Shown here one piece after another: positions 22,699 through 32,071 of a stretch of DNA of 64,000 bases. How positions within the stretch are numbered: the first letter of the stretch is position 1; every line of letters starts with the position of its first letter. This DNA is from Glutamicibacter halophytocola (GTDB lineage Bacteria > Actinomycetota > Actinomycetes > Actinomycetales > Micrococcaceae). Made by a program: the position numbers and the translations under genes. The notes beneath the pieces are model-generated. The model had not been told where the DNA came from, ran no database searches, and was given only the letters and a program-made list of their open reading frames with translations. Location of the stretch: assembly GCF_001302565.1 (NCBI RefSeq), contig NZ_CP012750.1, positions 620,001 through 684,000 of the forward strand, given 5' to 3'.

Positions 22699-23232
22699 AT
22701 GGTGAATACTGCTCAGAATGTTCGCGTCGCCACTACCGGCGCCGTGTCGTTCGCACCCATCGCGACAACACTGCCGACCGATGCTGTTGCGGCGCTCGCA
22801 GCCGCCTTCAAGGACGTTGGATACATCGGCCCTGACGGCGTTACTCAGGCCATCGAAACAGACGTTACCGACATTACGGCGTGGCAGAACGGCGACACCG
22901 TTCGCAAGGTTCAGACCTCGCATGACGTGACGTTCCAGCTTGTCATGTTGGAAACTAACGCGCTGTCGCTGCAGATCTATTACGCGGACGCTACCGCCAC
23001 CGCTTCGGCAGTCAAGGTGACCGGCGCGCAGTCGCCACACAACGTCGTTGTCATCGACGTTCTCGATGACAAGCACTCGATTCGAATCGTCTTGCCTGAT
23101 GCGCAGGTGACTGAGCGAGGCGAAATCGTTTACCAGAACGAAGAGGCTACCGGTTACGACATTACGTTGACCGCTTACCCAGACGCGGACGGCGTGAAGG
23201 CCTACATCTACCTGGATGACGGCGAAGCCTAG
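22699..23232 (+). CDS. Major tail (tube) protein
   Basis: A 177-residue protein with ATG 22699 and AAGGGG upstream. The pattern (NVRVATTGAVSFAPIATTLPTDAVAALAAAFKDVGYIGPDGVTQAIETD...WQNGDTVRKVQTSHDVTFQLVMLETNALSLQIYY...) is the signature of actinophage major tail proteins. It polymerises into the tail tube around the tape measure. The DNA has no terminator between it and the chaperone gene, only 100 bases of gap. Confidence 0.88.
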   Translation: MVNTAQNVRVATTGAVSFAPIATTLPTDAVAALAAAFKDVGYIGPDGVTQAIETDVTDITAWQNGDTVRKVQTSHDVTFQLVMLETNALSLQIYYADATATASAVKVTGAQSPHNVVVIDVLDDKHSIRIVLPDAQVTERGEIVYQNEEATGYDITLTAYPDADGVKAYIYLDDGEA

Positions 23233-23329
23233 CCACTGAAAACCACCTGTCGGGCGTGCTTTAGCGGGGCCGCGCCCGACAGGATTCTAAAACCTTTTGC
23301 CCTGCTCACCATTTTTAGGAGGCCCCGCT

Positions 23330-23680
23330 GTGGCTGAAGCAATCAAGGTAACTGATTCCACGAAGATTCCCGCTGGCGCTAAGAAGCCCCAGGACCGCAA
23401 GAAGAAAGTCGTCATTGAAGATGGCTACCGCGTCATCGAGCTGCGGGGCATTGAGCTTCGCATTCGTGAAGAGCTGTTCGATGACTTCGAACTGTTGGAT
23501 GAACTGAGCTACGTTGACGAAAACCCCGGCTACTCGGGACGGCTGTTGCGTCGAATGGTCGGCAAGCCCAAGTATGACGAGCTATTGGAGAAGATCCGCG
23601 ACGAAGAGACTGGCCGCGTGAACATCACGGATGGTGCGCAGTTGCTCGCTGATCTGCTGGAAGCAGCAACCCCAAACTAA
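23330..23680 (+). CDS. Tail assembly chaperone, short form (G-like)
   Basis: A 116-residue acidic protein from GTG 23330, with AGGAGG at 23318-23323. It has the usual pattern of the short chaperone (IELRIREELFDDFELLDELSYVDENPGYSGRLLRRMVG, AQLLADLLEAA). The last two codons before its stop are CCA AAC, part of the CCCAAAC slippery heptamer at 23671-23677, through which a fraction of ribosomes are expected to move back one base and make the longer protein. Confidence 0.85.
   Translation: MAEAIKVTDSTKIPAGAKKPQDRKKKVVIEDGYRVIELRGIELRIREELFDDFELLDELSYVDENPGYSGRLLRRMVGKPKYDELLEKIRDEETGRVNITDGAQLLADLLEAATPN
23671..23677 (+). other. Programmed -1 frameshift site CCCAAAC
   Basis: The canonical X-XXY-YYZ heptamer C-CCA-AAC sits directly before the TAA of the short chaperone. 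Slippage places the ribosome in a frame that is open to 24156. Conserved across tailed phages for the tail chaperone pair. Confidence 0.85.
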
Positions 23681-24156
23681 CCAAGCTCGCCTATCTCTTA
23701 TCAGAGTATGGCGGGCAGGTTAGAGCTGACGTGCGCAGGTTCTACGGCCTGAGCATGGCAGAGTTGCGGGCGCTTGGCTTGCGTGAAGCGACTGACCTTG
23801 TGGTTCATCTTCCCGAGGAATCAGTGACTCTGACGGCGGTTGCTGGCGGCTGGTCATTGGCGCATCAGTTGGCCGCCGCGCAGATTGATGAACTGCGCGT
23901 GCTGGTTTGGCAGAAAACCAAGGATGGGCAAAAGGGAAAGAAGCCCCCTAAGCCAATTCCCCGTCCAGGGTTCGAAGATACGTCTTCGCAGAACTTTAGC
24001 GCTCGGCCTGTGTCCATCAAGGAAATGCAGAAACGCATGGCCGAAAGGCGCGCTCGCCAGCCTGACGATGGGCTCGTTGAGTATCGGGCGAAAGACGGTC
24101 GCATTCTTCGCATCACGCCGAAGCAAGCCGCCTACTTCAATCGCAAATCCCGCTAA
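23677..24156 (+). CDS. Tail assembly chaperone, frameshift extension (T-like)
   Basis: After a -1 shift at 23671-23677 reading continues as L-T-K-L-A-Y-L-L-S-E-Y-G-G-Q-V-R-A-D-V and then RRFYGLSMAELRALGLREAT, which matches the downstream half of tail chaperones. The fused product of 23330-24156 has about 275 residues. The frame itself has stops just before 23653, and no ribosome site precedes the first ATG at about 23755, so it is translated by frameshift only. The extension is helical with a basic proline-rich middle (KPPKPIPRPGF) and a basic end. It guides tape-measure folding. Confidence 0.8.
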   Translation, partial: LTKLAYLLSEYGGQVRADVRRFYGLSMAELRALGLREATDLVVHLPEESVTLTAVAGGWSLAHQLAAAQIDELRVLVWQKTKDGQKGKKPPKPIPRPGFEDTSSQNFSARPVSIKEMQKRMAERRARQPDDGLVEYRAKDGRILRITPKQAAYFNRKSR

Positions 24157-24168
24157 ATATCTACCACT

Positions 24169-24224
24169 GAGGGGTTGAGCGTTCATTAGCTCAACCCCTC
24201 TTTTGCACGCCCAAAATCGGGCGG
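24169..24224 (+). terminator. Terminator with second hairpin before tape measure
   Basis: GAGGGGTTGAGC and GCTCAACCCCTC form a 12-bp stem (24169-24200), followed by TTTTGCA and a second small hairpin CGCCC/GGGCG (24208-24222). The tape-measure GTG starts 14 bases later. Confidence 0.75.
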
Positions 24225-24237
24225 GAAGGGGTGTTTT

Positions 24238-27200
24238 GTGGCTACCAATCTTGCTACCGCCTACGTTCAGATTCAGGCCGTCACACAGGGTATGGGCAAG
24301 CAGCTCAACCGTGATTTTGGCGGGGCCGCTGATACTGCGGGCACGAATGCTGGCAAGAGCTCAGGCAAGAAATTTGGTGGGGCATTCGCTGGCGTTGTGA
24401 AAAAGGCCGGGGCGATTGGCGCGGCGGTCGGTATTGGCTTGGCCGCCAAGGGTGGCATCTCGCGTGCGCTGAACATTGAGAACGCTCAGGCCAAGCTCAA
24501 AGGTTTGGGCAACGACACTCAGACCGTCTCAAAAATCATGGATAACGCGCTTGCGTCCGTGTCCGGTACATCCTTTGGTTTGGGTGAAGCGGCTACGACG
24601 GCAGCGGGCGCGGTTGCCGCTGGCATCAAGCCCGGCGAGGCGCTTGAGCGCATGCTCAAGTCTGTTGCTAACTCGGCGGCTTCGGCTGGCGTGGGCATGG
24701 ATGAAATGGGCGCGATTTATAACAAGGTCGCAACCTCGAACAAAGCTCAGGGTGACGTTCTCGCTCAGGTCAACGAGAAGGGCATCCCACTAACAGCAAC
24801 CCTTGCTAAGCAACTTGGCAAGACCGGTGCTGAAGTCGAAAAAATGGCTTCTAAGGGCGAGATTGGTTTCAAAGAGTTTGAAGCCGCCATGACCCAGGCA
24901 TCAGGCAACGTTGCGGCTGAAATGGGTAAGACCTTCACCGGTTCCATGGCTAACCTTTCGGCTGCTGGTTCGCGTATCGGCGCAACGGTCGCAACCCCAT
25001 TCTTGGAGATCGCCCGCGTTGGCGCGAATGCTTTGATTCCCGTTTTGGACGGTATCAACGCTGCGATCAAGCCAGCCATGGAGGCCTTCGGGCAGTGGGC
25101 GCAGCAAAACATGCCAGCCGTGTTCTCAGGTATCAGCGACGCGATTTCGCGAGTCGGCGACGTGCTCGGCCCGCTAGCTGCCCAGGTCAATTCGACTATG
25201 GGGCCGATGCTGGCTCAACTTGGCAGCGCGATTGGCCCGCTGGTAAGCCAGATTGGCGCAGCGCTCGGTCCTGTGTTCGCGCAGATCGGCGCGGCGATTA
25301 CTCCGTTGATTCCTCAGATTATTGAGTTCGCTACGTCGTTCTCGCCTATCTCGCTGATTGTTCAGGCGCTGTTGCCGGTGTTGCCTCAGGTCGCTGCCAT
25401 GCTCGGCACTCTTGGCACAGCGTTTGGTCAGATTGTCGCGGCGGTTCTTCCGTTGGCGGCAACGTTGATGACGGCAATTGTTCCTGTCTTCACCCAGTTG
25501 GTGTCAACGATCCTGCCAGTAGTTATCCAACTGGTGACCACTCTCGTTTCGGCGTTTGCTCCGCTTGTGGCGCAACTGGTGAGCGCGCTGGCCCCGATCC
25601 TGGGGCAACTAGCATCAAGTGTTCTACCCATGCTGGGGCAAGCGTTCACGGCGATCATGAGCGCAATCATGCCCGTGGTGAACGTGATCCTTGCGATTCT
25701 GATTCCGGCGCTTCAGATCCTCATGCCGATTGTGATCAGCATTGTCCAGGGCATCGTGAACAACGTGATCGGCGCGATTCAAGGTCTGGTCAGCGTGATC
25801 ACTGGCGTGATTTCGCTGATCGGGGCGCTGTTCACAGGCAATTGGGCGCAGGTCTGGGAGTCGCTGAAGCAGATCGTTTCCGGCGCGGTCCAAGCGGTGT
25901 GGAACCTGATTCAACTTTGGTTCGTCGGCAAGATGGTCAAGGGCATCATGGCCGTGTTGAAGAGCATCACAGGTCTCTTCACCACCGGTTGGAACGCTGT
26001 AAAGTCCACCGTTCAAAGCTCTCTTGGCAGTGTCAAAGCTGCTGTTCAAACCGGAATGAATCTGGTTCGAAGCATCGTGCAGGGAACTCTCAACGCCGTG
26101 AGGAATTTCTTCTCGACGGCATTCAACGCGGTCAAGAGCTTAGTCACCAACGGAATGGCTGCGGTGCGCACGGCGGTGCAGACCGGCCTGAATGCCGTGG
26201 TGAACTTCTTCAAAGGCCTCATTGGCAACATCACCGGAGCCCTGGCAAGCCTGCCCGGCAAGCTAGGCACGATTGGCCGCCAGATGATCACAGGCATGAT
26301 CGACGGCATCAAGGCCATGGCAACGCAAGTTGTCGATTCCATCGTTGGCGTGGCCAAGGGCGCAATCGACAAGGCAAAGTCATTCCTCGGCATCCATTCG
26401 CCTTCGCGTGTGTTCCGTGACGAGGTTGGCAAGCAGATTAGCCGGGGTCTGGCTGCTGGTGTGACTGCCGACAAGGACAAGGCCGTGAAAGCGGTTGAAG
26501 ACTTGTCGAAGGCTGTTGCCAAGGCTGGCGAGAAGGCGATCAAGCAGGAAACGGCTAACGCCAAAGCTGATCGAACCAAGGCGAATGCGCAGATCGCGAA
26601 GCACAACAAGGCTTTGGCCAAGAAGCGTGATGCTGCTCTGGCCAAGGCCGACAAGCTGAAGAGCTCCAAGGCTCGCACTGCTGCTAAGAAGGCGGCGCGG
26701 GCCGAGTACAACGCCAATAAAAAGGACAAGTTGCCTACCTTGTCCAAGGCCGAGGCAGAGAAGGCCGCTAAGCGGAATATCCGGACGATTCAGGCAGCGC
26801 AGTCCAAGGCGCAAAGGCTTTTGGATGCCCAGGCGAAAACTACGGCTGGCATCTGGGAGTTTGGCGGGGTCAAGGGCGTTCAGCGTCTCGTGAACTCGCT
26901 GAGCAAGGCGGGCAAGTGGACGCGGAACGCGACCAAGCAAACCCGTTCGGCAACCCTCGCGGACTTGGCCAAGGCTCGCGAGGTCATGGCTGATCGCATC
27001 GAGTCCGCTAATAAGCGCCTCGATGAAATGGTTGAATACCGCAACCAGAACGCCGAGCGCATTATGGGTGAGCTCGATTTGAAGCCGACCGAGGACAAGG
27101 ACGGGAAGAAAAAGAAGCTCAGTATTGCCGAGGTTTCTTCGCGTGTGAAGTCGTTGGCGGCCAAGGCGAAGCAGTTCGCCTCCAAGCTGGCGGCTTTGGG

Positions 27201-27849
27201 CAAGGCCGGTATTCCTCCTGGACTGATTCAGGAGATTGCGGGTTATGGCACGACTGAGGGCATTCAGGTTGCGAACGCGATTCTTTCGGGCACGAAGAAG
27301 CAGCAGTCCAACCTTTCCAAGGATTGGAAGGGGCTTGAATCGGCCTCGAATCGTTTCGGAACCGTGGCTGCTGAAGAGTTCTTCGGTGTCGGCATTGCCG
27401 CGCAACAGGGGATTATCAAGGGGCTTGAATCCGATGATAAGAAGCTGAAGAAAGCGGCTGAGAACCTGGCTTCGAAGCTGACCAAGGCGACTCGCAAGGC
27501 GTTGGGTATCCATTCGCCGTCTCGCGTGTTCCGTGATCAGGTTGGCGCTTACATTCCGGCGGGTGTTATTGCCGGCATTGATCAGGGACAGGGCGCGCTG
27601 GATAACCGGGTTGCGGGCATGGTTCGCACCGCGCCACCGGCTACGCAGACCATGGCGACAGCCCCGGCGGTTGGAGTGGACGGCGCACTGGCTGACGGGT
27701 TCACGGTCAACGGCCCGCTGGTGTCGGTGGATCGCATGGTTGTTGACAGTGACCGTCGCGTGAAGCAGGTCGCGCAGGAACTGCATACTCGCGGTTCCCG
27801 CTCGGCTCGGGCGCAAGGAAAGACTGCTATGGCTGGGGTGACGCGTTGA
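24238..27849 (+). CDS. Tape measure protein
   Basis: A 1203-residue protein, by far the longest gene, which fixes tail length. The GTG 24238 start follows GGAAGGGG. The N-terminus has the QIQAVTQGMGKQLNRDFGG pattern, then an A/G-rich helical region, a long hydrophobic segment (about 300-550) with repeated PVxxxLVxxLxPxxxQ-like units and many I/V/L, and two copies of a GIHSPSRVFRD-VG motif near residues 718 and 1088, each preceded by LG. Using the usual 1.5 Angstrom per residue, a tail near 180 nm is expected. No peptidase or lysozyme domain is seen. Its stop overlaps the TTG of the next gene. Confidence 0.93.
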   Translation: MATNLATAYVQIQAVTQGMGKQLNRDFGGAADTAGTNAGKSSGKKFGGAFAGVVKKAGAIGAAVGIGLAAKGGISRALNIENAQAKLKGLGNDTQTVSKIMDNALASVSGTSFGLGEAATTAAGAVAAGIKPGEALERMLKSVANSAASAGVGMDEMGAIYNKVATSNKAQGDVLAQVNEKGIPLTATLAKQLGKTGAEVEKMASKGEIGFKEFEAAMTQASGNVAAEMGKTFTGSMANLSAAGSRIGATVATPFLEIARVGANALIPVLDGINAAIKPAMEAFGQWAQQNMPAVFSGISDAISRVGDVLGPLAAQVNSTMGPMLAQLGSAIGPLVSQIGAALGPVFAQIGAAITPLIPQIIEFATSFSPISLIVQALLPVLPQVAAMLGTLGTAFGQIVAAVLPLAATLMTAIVPVFTQLVSTILPVVIQLVTTLVSAFAPLVAQLVSALAPILGQLASSVLPMLGQAFTAIMSAIMPVVNVILAILIPALQILMPIVISIVQGIVNNVIGAIQGLVSVITGVISLIGALFTGNWAQVWESLKQIVSGAVQAVWNLIQLWFVGKMVKGIMAVLKSITGLFTTGWNAVKSTVQSSLGSVKAAVQTGMNLVRSIVQGTLNAVRNFFSTAFNAVKSLVTNGMAAVRTAVQTGLNAVVNFFKGLIGNITGALASLPGKLGTIGRQMITGMIDGIKAMATQVVDSIVGVAKGAIDKAKSFLGIHSPSRVFRDEVGKQISRGLAAGVTADKDKAVKAVEDLSKAVAKAGEKAIKQETANAKADRTKANAQIAKHNKALAKKRDAALAKADKLKSSKARTAAKKAARAEYNANKKDKLPTLSKAEAEKAAKRNIRTIQAAQSKAQRLLDAQAKTTAGIWEFGGVKGVQRLVNSLSKAGKWTRNATKQTRSATLADLAKAREVMADRIESANKRLDEMVEYRNQNAERIMGELDLKPTEDKDGKKKKLSIAEVSSRVKSLAAKAKQFASKLAALGKAGIPPGLIQEIAGYGTTEGIQVANAILSGTKKQQSNLSKDWKGLESASNRFGTVAAEEFFGVGIAAQQGIIKGLESDDKKLKKAAENLASKLTKATRKALGIHSPSRVFRDQVGAYIPAGVIAGIDQGQGALDNRVAGMVRTAPPATQTMATAPAVGVDGALADGFTVNGPLVSVDRMVVDSDRRVKQVAQELHTRGSRSARAQGKTAMAGVTR

Positions 27850-28634
27850 GTTTCATTTATGGCGGTACAGATTCGACCAGCCTGGCCGGGGTGACGGCTA
27901 CTCTTACCGAGTGGCCGTCACTGGACGGCCTGAGCCTTGTCACTGATGCGATACCGGGGCACGACGGTCGAACGTATCACGGGACGACTCGCGAGTACTC
28001 GCAGTTCGTTTTCGACGTGATCATTTCAGGAGCTTCGGCGACTGAGGTTGCTCAGCGTCGCGATAATTTCGTTGGCATGATTGACCCGTCTCGCGGGCCG
28101 CGTCCGCTGGTCGTTGAGTTCGATACGTTGTGGCAATGGCAAGACGTGATGGTTTCGGATGCGATCAAGTGGGAGCGTTTCGGCTGGCAGCGCGGTTCGG
28201 GCTTCAACCTTCGTGCTGAAGTCACCTTCGAAACGGTTGGTTTGCCGGATGCCCGGGAGGTTGCCCCGCAATCAGTGCCGTTCACTGGATCGACTTTGTT
28301 CACGTTGTCGCGAGGCAACACGGCAACATATCCAAAGATCACTTTTCCGGCGACGAACGCGACTGGCCAACCGCCTTTCGTGGTCAAGGTCGGTTCCTTC
28401 TCAGTTGAAATCAAGTCGGGCATTGCCACGGGGTTGCGCGCCTCTTTGGACTGGGAAACTTACGAGTTCTATTTGCTGAATGCCTCGGGCGCTAGGGTGG
28501 CTTCTTTGGTTCCGTTCATGAGCCATTACGATCGCCCGATGCTGGCCCAGGGCGTGCCTACTTCGATCAGTGTCACCAAGTCTGGGGCGAACGTCTCCGG
28601 CGTGGTTCTGTATCCGAATAATCGGAGGGTTTAG
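27846..28634 (+). CDS. Distal tail protein (Dit-like)
   Basis: A 262-residue protein starting at TTG 27846 in a TTGA overlap with the tape measure stop. The order FIYGGTDSTSLAGVTATLTEWPSLDGLSLVTDAIPGHDGRTYHGTTREYSQFVFDVIISGASATEVAQRRDNFVGMIDPSRGPRPLVVEFD is that of distal tail/minor tail proteins of actinophages, which join the tail tube to the baseplate. Confidence 0.8.
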   Translation: MSFIYGGTDSTSLAGVTATLTEWPSLDGLSLVTDAIPGHDGRTYHGTTREYSQFVFDVIISGASATEVAQRRDNFVGMIDPSRGPRPLVVEFDTLWQWQDVMVSDAIKWERFGWQRGSGFNLRAEVTFETVGLPDAREVAPQSVPFTGSTLFTLSRGNTATYPKITFPATNATGQPPFVVKVGSFSVEIKSGIATGLRASLDWETYEFYLLNASGARVASLVPFMSHYDRPMLAQGVPTSISVTKSGANVSGVVLYPNNRRV

Positions 28635-28637
28635 TCA

Positions 28638-31289
28638 ATGTACGATGACCGGTTTGCCTGGTCGGGCGAAATCCCTCTGGGGTTCCCCGGCCTAAACCCT
28701 GTTGCCTTGCAACGCATCACCCCTGACGCTGGGCTGATCTACAGCGACAGTGTCACGCCAGCGCGCAAATGGTCGCGTGTGGTCGGTGGCGCTAACGACG
28801 GCTATGTTCAGGGCGCGTGGGGCTACCAAATGAGCCTGAACAGCGTCAATCCGGCCACGGATAAGGGCGGCTTCAAGCTACCGCATTTCGCGGGCTTGTG
28901 GCCGTCCTCAGGCAAATTGCTCATGGGCTTGTGGACGCGGCAGAACTACGTCATGGCGCACAGCCCGCTCATGTCCTCGCGTGGCGGCACACCGCTTGCC
29001 TACGTGGCGACAACCGCAGCCGGTCGGTTGCGCCATCAGGTTTACAACTCCGCTGGCGTGGCGATCCTGGATCAATACGAAGATCATCCTTGGGTTCAGA
29101 CGGCTGGTTGGCAGTTCGTCGGGCAACTGCTGGACATGACCGCGAAAACGTCTCAGATGTTCTCGGTCAACCAGGCAACCAAGGCGACTTGGCTCGGGCC
29201 GGTGCGCACGTTCACGGGCACACCGAATTCCGCGTGTACTGCTGATCTTGACGTATACATGCTGCCGACTGGCAGCGTGTGGACTACAGGCGTTTTTGAC
29301 GAAGCGCTTGTAGCCCACCCGACTGGCGCATTCAGCCTTGCCGATTTTGTTGATTCAATGTCGCTGGGCTTGTGGGCTGACGGGCAGTTGAACGCGAACC
29401 GCACCAACTTCACGGTGTCCGAATCGGGCATCGTGCCTAACGGTGCGAACCGGGAGATTTCAACGGGCGCTGAGCGTCTTTCGTGGACTGCGCGCCCGGT
29501 GCTGGTCGGCGCACCGGCTGGTGTAGTTCCTTATTGGTCCTCCGATAATGGCGCTTCGTGGCAGACCGGTGCCCAACTGCCAGAGCCTTTTAGCGGCCTG
29601 TTGCGCTGGACGGTCCCCATCGCCCAAGGGCAATCATTCAGCGGGTTCGATGTGGTTGAGCCCGTGGAACCTCCGCCGACGTTGGAGCCGATTGCAGACC
29701 GCTCGCTAGACCAGGGCGACATTGTGCATGTGCCGTTGGAGTTCTTCACCTATAGCGCCCCAACGTGGACGGTTGAAGCACCAGCGCTAGCGGGCGTTAC
29801 CGTGACTGATGGGGTCATGTCGGTTGCAGCGGGTTTCCAAACCGGGTCGGGCTTGGTCACGGTGACGTTGTCGGATGATTTGAATCGGTCGGTTTCACGG
29901 TCATTCACGGTGACCGTGAGCCCGCGCCAGTGGGATGAACCGGATGCGCCCGAGCTGGCTCATTCGCCGATTGTTCTTTGGGGCGAGTCCTTGCCTGAGG
30001 CGGTACTGATTGATCCGTTGGATGCTGTGGTCACTAACGAAGTGAATGGCGAGCAGAAGTTCGAGTTTTCTCTTTCGCCGACGCACAAGTTTGCCGGCAT
30101 TATCGACAATGAGCGATACGTGTCGGTGGCGGGGGAGAAATACCGCGTCCGACGCATTGAGAAAGGCCGCTCGGGCGGTGAGCTGACTCTTGACGTTTAC
30201 GCTGAAGCGCAGTTCTACGATTTGGCTACAGCCGGCAAGGTCAGCGCCAAGAACTGGAAGCAGGTCACGGCGGGCGAAGTCATGACAACTGCCTTGTCCG
30301 GCACGGGCTGGACCGTCGGCGTTGCCAACGTGACCACGCTTCGAACCTACGAGACCGAAGAAACCAACCCTCTGGCCTTGCTGCGCACAGTCCAGGAGAA
30401 CCACGGCGGCGATTTGGTGTTCGACAACAACGCCAAAAAAGTCTCACTGGTAACCCAGTCAGGGCGCACTCAGGGCGTTGGGTTCTTCTATGGTCGCGGG
30501 CTGAACGAGGCGCGGCGCATCACCGACACCACTGCGCTGGTAACGCGCTTGTATGTGAAGAACGAAGACGGGCTAACAATCGCAAGCGTCAACGGAGGTA
30601 AGCCGTACATTGACGACTTCGGTTTCACGAGCGATGTTCGCGTTGACACTTACGAGTTCAAGTCAGGCACTACGCCATTCACGATGCTCGAAATGGCTCA
30701 GGCAGTGCTTGCCAAGCGCGCCCGGCCCGAGTATTCATATGAGCTCAAGGTCAGCGATTTATCCGTTCAGTCTGGCGCGCAGTTTGACCGGTTCGGCGTT
30801 GGTGATGTGGTGACGGTTGTCGATAACGAGCTGGGCATTTCCGAGGCGCAACGAATCGTTCGGCTCGAATACGACGTGGTGAATCCTTGGGATTCTGAAA
30901 TCACGTTGTCGGCAACGCTGCGCGAGGCCGGCTCGGATGACGTGAACGATTCGGGCACACTGAACACCGGTTCGGGAGTGGCCACGTTCGACCTGGTGCC
31001 TTTCAATCTGCTGCTCAATGGCCGGTTCGATAATGCTCTTGAGCATTGGGCGCACTTCGGTGCGCAGCATGTCGAGGGCGGCGTTACTGGCGATTATGCG
31101 GTGGCGCTGAGTGGCGCCGGCGAACGCTGGATTGAGCAAACAGTTCAGCCTGATAACCGGTCGGCTTACGCGCTGAGTTTCGATCTGTCTTCGGGCGGGC
31201 CGGCTGGCTGGGTTCCCAACGTGAAGGCTGAAGCTGAAGTCACTTATGAGGATGGGTCAACGGAGATTATCGAAATTGATCTTGTTTAG
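28638..31289 (+). CDS. Tail-associated baseplate protein with jelly-roll, Ig-like and Tal domains
   Basis: An 883-residue protein. Residues about 1-250 look like a beta-rich lectin-type region (LamG-like). Residues 345-440 hold an Ig/cadherin-like repeat (PIADRSLDQGD...VTVTLSDDLNRSVSRSFTVTVS). Residues 450-750 are the prophage tail-associated (Tal/DUF) core. The C-terminal 110 residues (NLLLNGRFDNALEHWAHFG...YALSFDLSSGGP...) begin a carbohydrate-binding (CBM_4_9-like) domain that stops short. The stop is TAG 31287-31289, and the next gene continues in the same frame with the missing half, so this domain is split between two genes. Baseplate protein for cell contact. Confidence 0.82.
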   Translation: MYDDRFAWSGEIPLGFPGLNPVALQRITPDAGLIYSDSVTPARKWSRVVGGANDGYVQGAWGYQMSLNSVNPATDKGGFKLPHFAGLWPSSGKLLMGLWTRQNYVMAHSPLMSSRGGTPLAYVATTAAGRLRHQVYNSAGVAILDQYEDHPWVQTAGWQFVGQLLDMTAKTSQMFSVNQATKATWLGPVRTFTGTPNSACTADLDVYMLPTGSVWTTGVFDEALVAHPTGAFSLADFVDSMSLGLWADGQLNANRTNFTVSESGIVPNGANREISTGAERLSWTARPVLVGAPAGVVPYWSSDNGASWQTGAQLPEPFSGLLRWTVPIAQGQSFSGFDVVEPVEPPPTLEPIADRSLDQGDIVHVPLEFFTYSAPTWTVEAPALAGVTVTDGVMSVAAGFQTGSGLVTVTLSDDLNRSVSRSFTVTVSPRQWDEPDAPELAHSPIVLWGESLPEAVLIDPLDAVVTNEVNGEQKFEFSLSPTHKFAGIIDNERYVSVAGEKYRVRRIEKGRSGGELTLDVYAEAQFYDLATAGKVSAKNWKQVTAGEVMTTALSGTGWTVGVANVTTLRTYETEETNPLALLRTVQENHGGDLVFDNNAKKVSLVTQSGRTQGVGFFYGRGLNEARRITDTTALVTRLYVKNEDGLTIASVNGGKPYIDDFGFTSDVRVDTYEFKSGTTPFTMLEMAQAVLAKRARPEYSYELKVSDLSVQSGAQFDRFGVGDVVTVVDNELGISEAQRIVRLEYDVVNPWDSEITLSATLREAGSDDVNDSGTLNTGSGVATFDLVPFNLLLNGRFDNALEHWAHFGAQHVEGGVTGDYAVALSGAGERWIEQTVQPDNRSAYALSFDLSSGGPAGWVPNVKAEAEVTYEDGSTEIIEIDLV

Positions 31290-31298
31290 GGGGCTGGT

Positions 31299-32060
31299 GT
31301 GCCTAGTGGTGTATTGAGGGTGAATTCTCGTCCGGCGAAGATAAAGCTTCGCATCAAATCGTCGGGCGCACCGGCTTCGGCCAATGTCGAAATCACGGAC
31401 GTGATGCTTCAGCCTGGGGCTTCGGTGTCCGGCTGGCTGCCGCACGTCACGGAAATGCCTTGGGTGTCTGGCGTGACTGATATGGATTCTGGAGGTGGCG
31501 GCGTGGTCATTCGTTGGGAAGATATTGAGGGCAAGCCTTTGACTTACCCGCCCGCGAATCATGCTCATGCGATTGCGGATGTTGAAGGTTTGCAAGCCGT
31601 TCTCGACGACAAGGCGACGGTCACCGTAGATCGAACTTCGGGCACGGTTGCCACGTTGGAGAAAACAGACGGTGACGTAACCCTGCTGGCAAGCACGGGG
31701 GTTCGAAACATTACCGCAGACTGGGACAATGGGATGCCCGGCGCGCCATCGTACTCACAAGCCTGGATGTATCGCGAGGGCGATAGTGTCACCCTCATGT
31801 TGAACCTTGCAAAAGACGGCGGGTCAGTGATGAAGTACATGCTGCCGTCCGGCTTTAAGCCTTCGACAGCAACCCTTGTGACTACGTCTGCATATACACG
31901 GCTGGATGCAAAGTCAGTACTTATGCAGATCAGCGGGGGAGCCATATACGGCGTTTACAACCAAGAAGCACCGATGGACGATTATTCGGACGTTGTTGGA
32001 CAGTGGACGTGGCACACGTCTGACCCATGGCCAACATCCTTGCCCGGTGTTCCAACGTAA
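31299..32060 (+). CDS. Tail fibre-like protein carrying the second half of a CBM domain
   Basis: A 253-residue protein, GTG 31299 with AGGGGG at 31288-31293. Residues 1-50 (LRVNSRPAKIKLRIKSSGAPASANVEITDVMLQPGASVSGWLPH) complete the carbohydrate-binding fold begun by the preceding gene; the two are in the same frame, separated by TAG and nine bases. The middle has a phage fibre motif PPANHAHAIADVEGL and the last 120 residues are beta-rich. Whether it is made by reinitiation, readthrough or both is open. It is likely a receptor-binding protein. Confidence 0.65.
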   Translation: MPSGVLRVNSRPAKIKLRIKSSGAPASANVEITDVMLQPGASVSGWLPHVTEMPWVSGVTDMDSGGGGVVIRWEDIEGKPLTYPPANHAHAIADVEGLQAVLDDKATVTVDRTSGTVATLEKTDGDVTLLASTGVRNITADWDNGMPGAPSYSQAWMYREGDSVTLMLNLAKDGGSVMKYMLPSGFKPSTATLVTTSAYTRLDAKSVLMQISGGAIYGVYNQEAPMDDYSDVVGQWTWHTSDPWPTSLPGVPT

Positions 32061-32071
32061 CCGGGGGTTAG

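Noticed and set aside
26380..27816. 478-residue - reading frame antisense to the tape measure
   Set aside because: Shadow caused by repetitive tape-measure codons; leucine/arginine-rich with no pattern.
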